DNA of 64,000 nt. Origin: Mesorhizobium sp. WSM2240. GTDB taxonomy: Bacteria > Pseudomonadota > Alphaproteobacteria > Rhizobiales > Rhizobiaceae. Below, piece after piece: positions 62,448 to 64,000 of the stretch. How positions within the stretch are numbered: position 1 is the first letter of the stretch; the number at the start of each line of letters is the position of its first letter. The stretch is from assembly GCF_040438645.1 (NCBI RefSeq), contig NZ_CP159253.1, positions 2,356,001 through 2,420,000 on the forward strand. The letters are read 5' to 3'. A program made the translations under genes and the position numbers. Under the pieces are notes generated by a model that searched no databases, was not told the DNA's origin, and worked only from the letters and a program-made list of their open reading frames with translations.

Positions 62448-64000
62448 ATGATTCGGCTTTTAGGTTATTTCTTCGGCATCGGCACGATGCTGGCGCTTTT
62501 GGTGGCTGCCGGGGTCGCAGTCTATATTGGCAATCTGACCAAGGGATTGCCAGATTACGAGGTGCTCGCCAGCTACGAGCCGCCGGTGACGACGCGGGTC
62601 CACGCGTCAGACGGCTCACTTATGGGCGAGTTCGCACGCGAGCGTCGTCTCTATTTGCCGATCCAGGCCGTGCCGGACCGGGTCAAGGCTGCTTTCCTTT
62701 CAGCGGAAGACAAGAACTTCTATTCGCATCCGGGCGTCGATTTTGAAGGTGTCGTCCGGGCCGCGGTCGTCTATTTGCGAGGCGGTCCGATGCAGGGCGG
62801 CTCAACGATCACACAGCAGGTCGCAAAGAACTTCCTCCTGACCAACGAGCGTTCGCTGGAGCGCAAGGTCAAGGAGGCGATCCTGTCTTTCCGCATAGAG
62901 CAGGCCTATTCCAAGGATCGGATTCTCGAACTCTACCTCAATGAAATTTTCTTCGGCCTGGGTTCCTACGGCATTGCCGGCGCCGCGCTCACCTATTTCG
63001 ACAAATCAGTCAACGAGCTGACAGTTGCGGAAGCCGCCTATATGGCGGCTCTTCCCAAGGGGCCGTCGAACTACCATCCGTTCAAATATACCGACCGCGC
63101 GATTGAGCGACGCAATTGGGTGATCGACCAGATGGTCGCCAATGGCTATATCTCGCGCGAGGAGGGCGAGAAGTCCAAAGCCGAACCGCTCGGCGTTACG
63201 CCCCGGAGGGGCGGAACCTACCTCTTCGCCGGAGAGTATTTCACCGAGGAAGTGCGCCGCGAAATCATCGCCCGCTATGGCGAGGACGCGCTCTACGAGG
63301 GCGGATTGTCGGTTCGCACAACACTCGATCCCAAGATGCAGCTTGTCGCGCGCAAGGCCATGCAGAACGGCCTGTTGAAGTACGACATGCTGCGCGGCTA
63401 TCGCGGGCCGGTGACGACGATAGATATTTCCGGCGATTGGGCCGTGCCGCTCGGCGAGGTCAAGCGCCTCGACGATGTGCCGGAATGGCGACTTGCCGTC
63501 GTGCTGGAAAGCTCCAAGGCAGGCCTGACGGTTGGCCTTCAGCCCAAGCGCAAGGCATCCGGCGCGCTCGCGGATGAGCGCGAGCAGGCGACCGTCTCGA
63601 AGGAAGACATGAGCTTTGCCATGCGCCATGTGGTGGACGGCAAGCGTGTCAAAGCGGATTCTCCTGCCGACGTGCTGAAGCCCGGAGACGTGGTCTTCGT
63701 CGAGAAGAAGGAAGGCGAGGCGGGCTACATGCTGCGTCAGCCGCCGGAAGTGTCGGGCGGCATGGTTGCGATGGATCCGCATACCGGCCGCGTGCTCGCA
63801 ATGGTCGGCGGCTTCTCCTACGCGCAGTCCGAGTTCAACCGGGCAACGCAGGCAATGCGCCAGCCGGGCTCGTCATTCAAGCCGTTCGTCTATGCCGCCG
63901 CGCTCGACAATGGCTACACGCCGGCGTCGGTCATCATGGACGGGCCGATCACCATCAGAATCGGAAACGAGGTCTGGTCGCCGAAGAATTATGACGGCAA
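62448..64000 (+). CDS. mrcA: penicillin-binding protein 1A, bifunctional (partial)
   Basis: A class A PBP that polymerises (glycosyltransferase) and crosslinks (transpeptidase) peptidoglycan at the inner membrane. One N-terminal helix is followed by the GT51 domain with the catalytic Glu in [15 protein letters not shown], plus [15 protein letters not shown] and [16 protein letters not shown]. After an outer linker, the transpeptidase starts ([21 protein letters not shown]) and the active-site SxxK is in [15 protein letters not shown]. The window ends about 517 codons in, so the SxN and KTG motifs are not seen. Start ATG 62448 follows GGAGC. Confidence 0.95.
   Translation, partial: MIRLLGYFFGIGTMLALLVAAGVAVYIGNLTKGLPDYEVLASYEPPVTTRVHASDGSLMGEFARERRLYLPIQAVPDRVKAAFLSAEDKNFYSHPGVDFEGVVRAAVVYLRGGPMQGGSTITQQVAKNFLLTNERSLERKVKEAILSFRIEQAYSKDRILELYLNEIFFGLGSYGIAGAALTYFDKSVNELTVAEAAYMAALPKGPSNYHPFKYTDRAIERRNWVIDQMVANGYISREEGEKSKAEPLGVTPRRGGTYLFAGEYFTEEVRREIIARYGEDALYEGGLSVRTTLDPKMQLVARKAMQNGLLKYDMLRGYRGPVTTIDISGDWAVPLGEVKRLDDVPEWRLAVVLESSKAGLTVGLQPKRKASGALADEREQATVSKEDMSFAMRHVVDGKRVKADSPADVLKPGDVVFVEKKEGEAGYMLRQPPEVSGGMVAMDPHTGRVLAMVGGFSYAQSEFNRATQAMRQPGSSFKPFVYAAALDNGYTPASVIMDGPITIRIGNEVWSPKNYDG

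Noticed and set aside
1..64000. CRISPR array or other evenly spaced repeats
   Set aside because: No run of regular repeats with spacers is visible; the only repeats are IS ends, small operators and hairpins.

Overview
The window is a GC-rich chromosomal segment of an alphaproteobacterium of the order Hyphomicrobiales (Rhizobiales), most likely a Mesorhizobium-like member of the Phyllobacteriaceae. The placement rests on protein style and gene order: cckA beside a dksA of the cysteine-poor alphaproteobacterial type, a cysE-DUF3126 pair, the block NDUFA12-DUF2155-aat-accC-accB-aroQ-dsbA-M48 peptidase, and an rne-amidase-PBP1A block. No species call is possible from the sequence alone.

Layout. 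1-10.6 kb is core genome: a KefB/C-type antiporter (cut by the window start), a RidA-like protein, a secreted protein, the ycjX/TIGR01620 pair, a SixA-like phosphatase, dksA, a FliO-like membrane protein and the cell-cycle kinase cckA. 10.7-23.4 kb is an accessory, envelope-oriented stretch: an ArsP-type permease, a double PRC-barrel protein, a tandem CAP-domain protein, DUF2254 and AI-2E membrane proteins, small secreted proteins, and a membrane PQQ glucose dehydrogenase without pqq genes in view. 23.4-33.4 kb is a graveyard: remnants of a thermonuclease, of a LigD-type polymerase domain and of an ATP-dependent DNA ligase. Two different insertion sequences (IS5-type and IS701-type) sit side by side in one CTAG target inside the ligase gene. 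They are followed by a truncated IS21 element, a frameshifted tyrosine recombinase, a frameshifted MFS exporter, a soxR gene that has lost one cluster cysteine, and a frameshifted IS110/IS1111 element. 33.5-64 kb returns to core genome: pccB, gloA, a double cold-shock protein, cysE, a gamma carbonic anhydrase, PilZ and PAS proteins, a rhomboid protease, gatB, a Complex I accessory subunit, aat, accCB, aroQ, dsbA, an M48 protease, an aminotransferase, rne, an amidase and PBP1A (cut by the window end).

How the genes work together. accB and accC supply two acetyl-CoA carboxylase parts, and pccB belongs to propionyl-CoA carboxylation. cckA and dksA are global regulators. The amidase and PBP1A act on the cell wall. 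The soxR-MFS divergent pair once formed a redox-responsive efflux unit: the operator is intact, but the exporter is broken and the sensor probably cannot hold its iron-sulfur cluster.

No intact unknown system is evident. The most interesting points are: (1) a passenger gene in the IS5-type element whose stop codon is supplied by the duplicated target site; (2) the double insertion in the ligase, which can be reversed on paper to restore the ligase reading frame at that point; (3) an IS1111-like element with a 244-nt downstream non-coding end that could have encoded a guide RNA; (4) an orphan intergenic transcript candidate with an intrinsic terminator at 45.3 kb.
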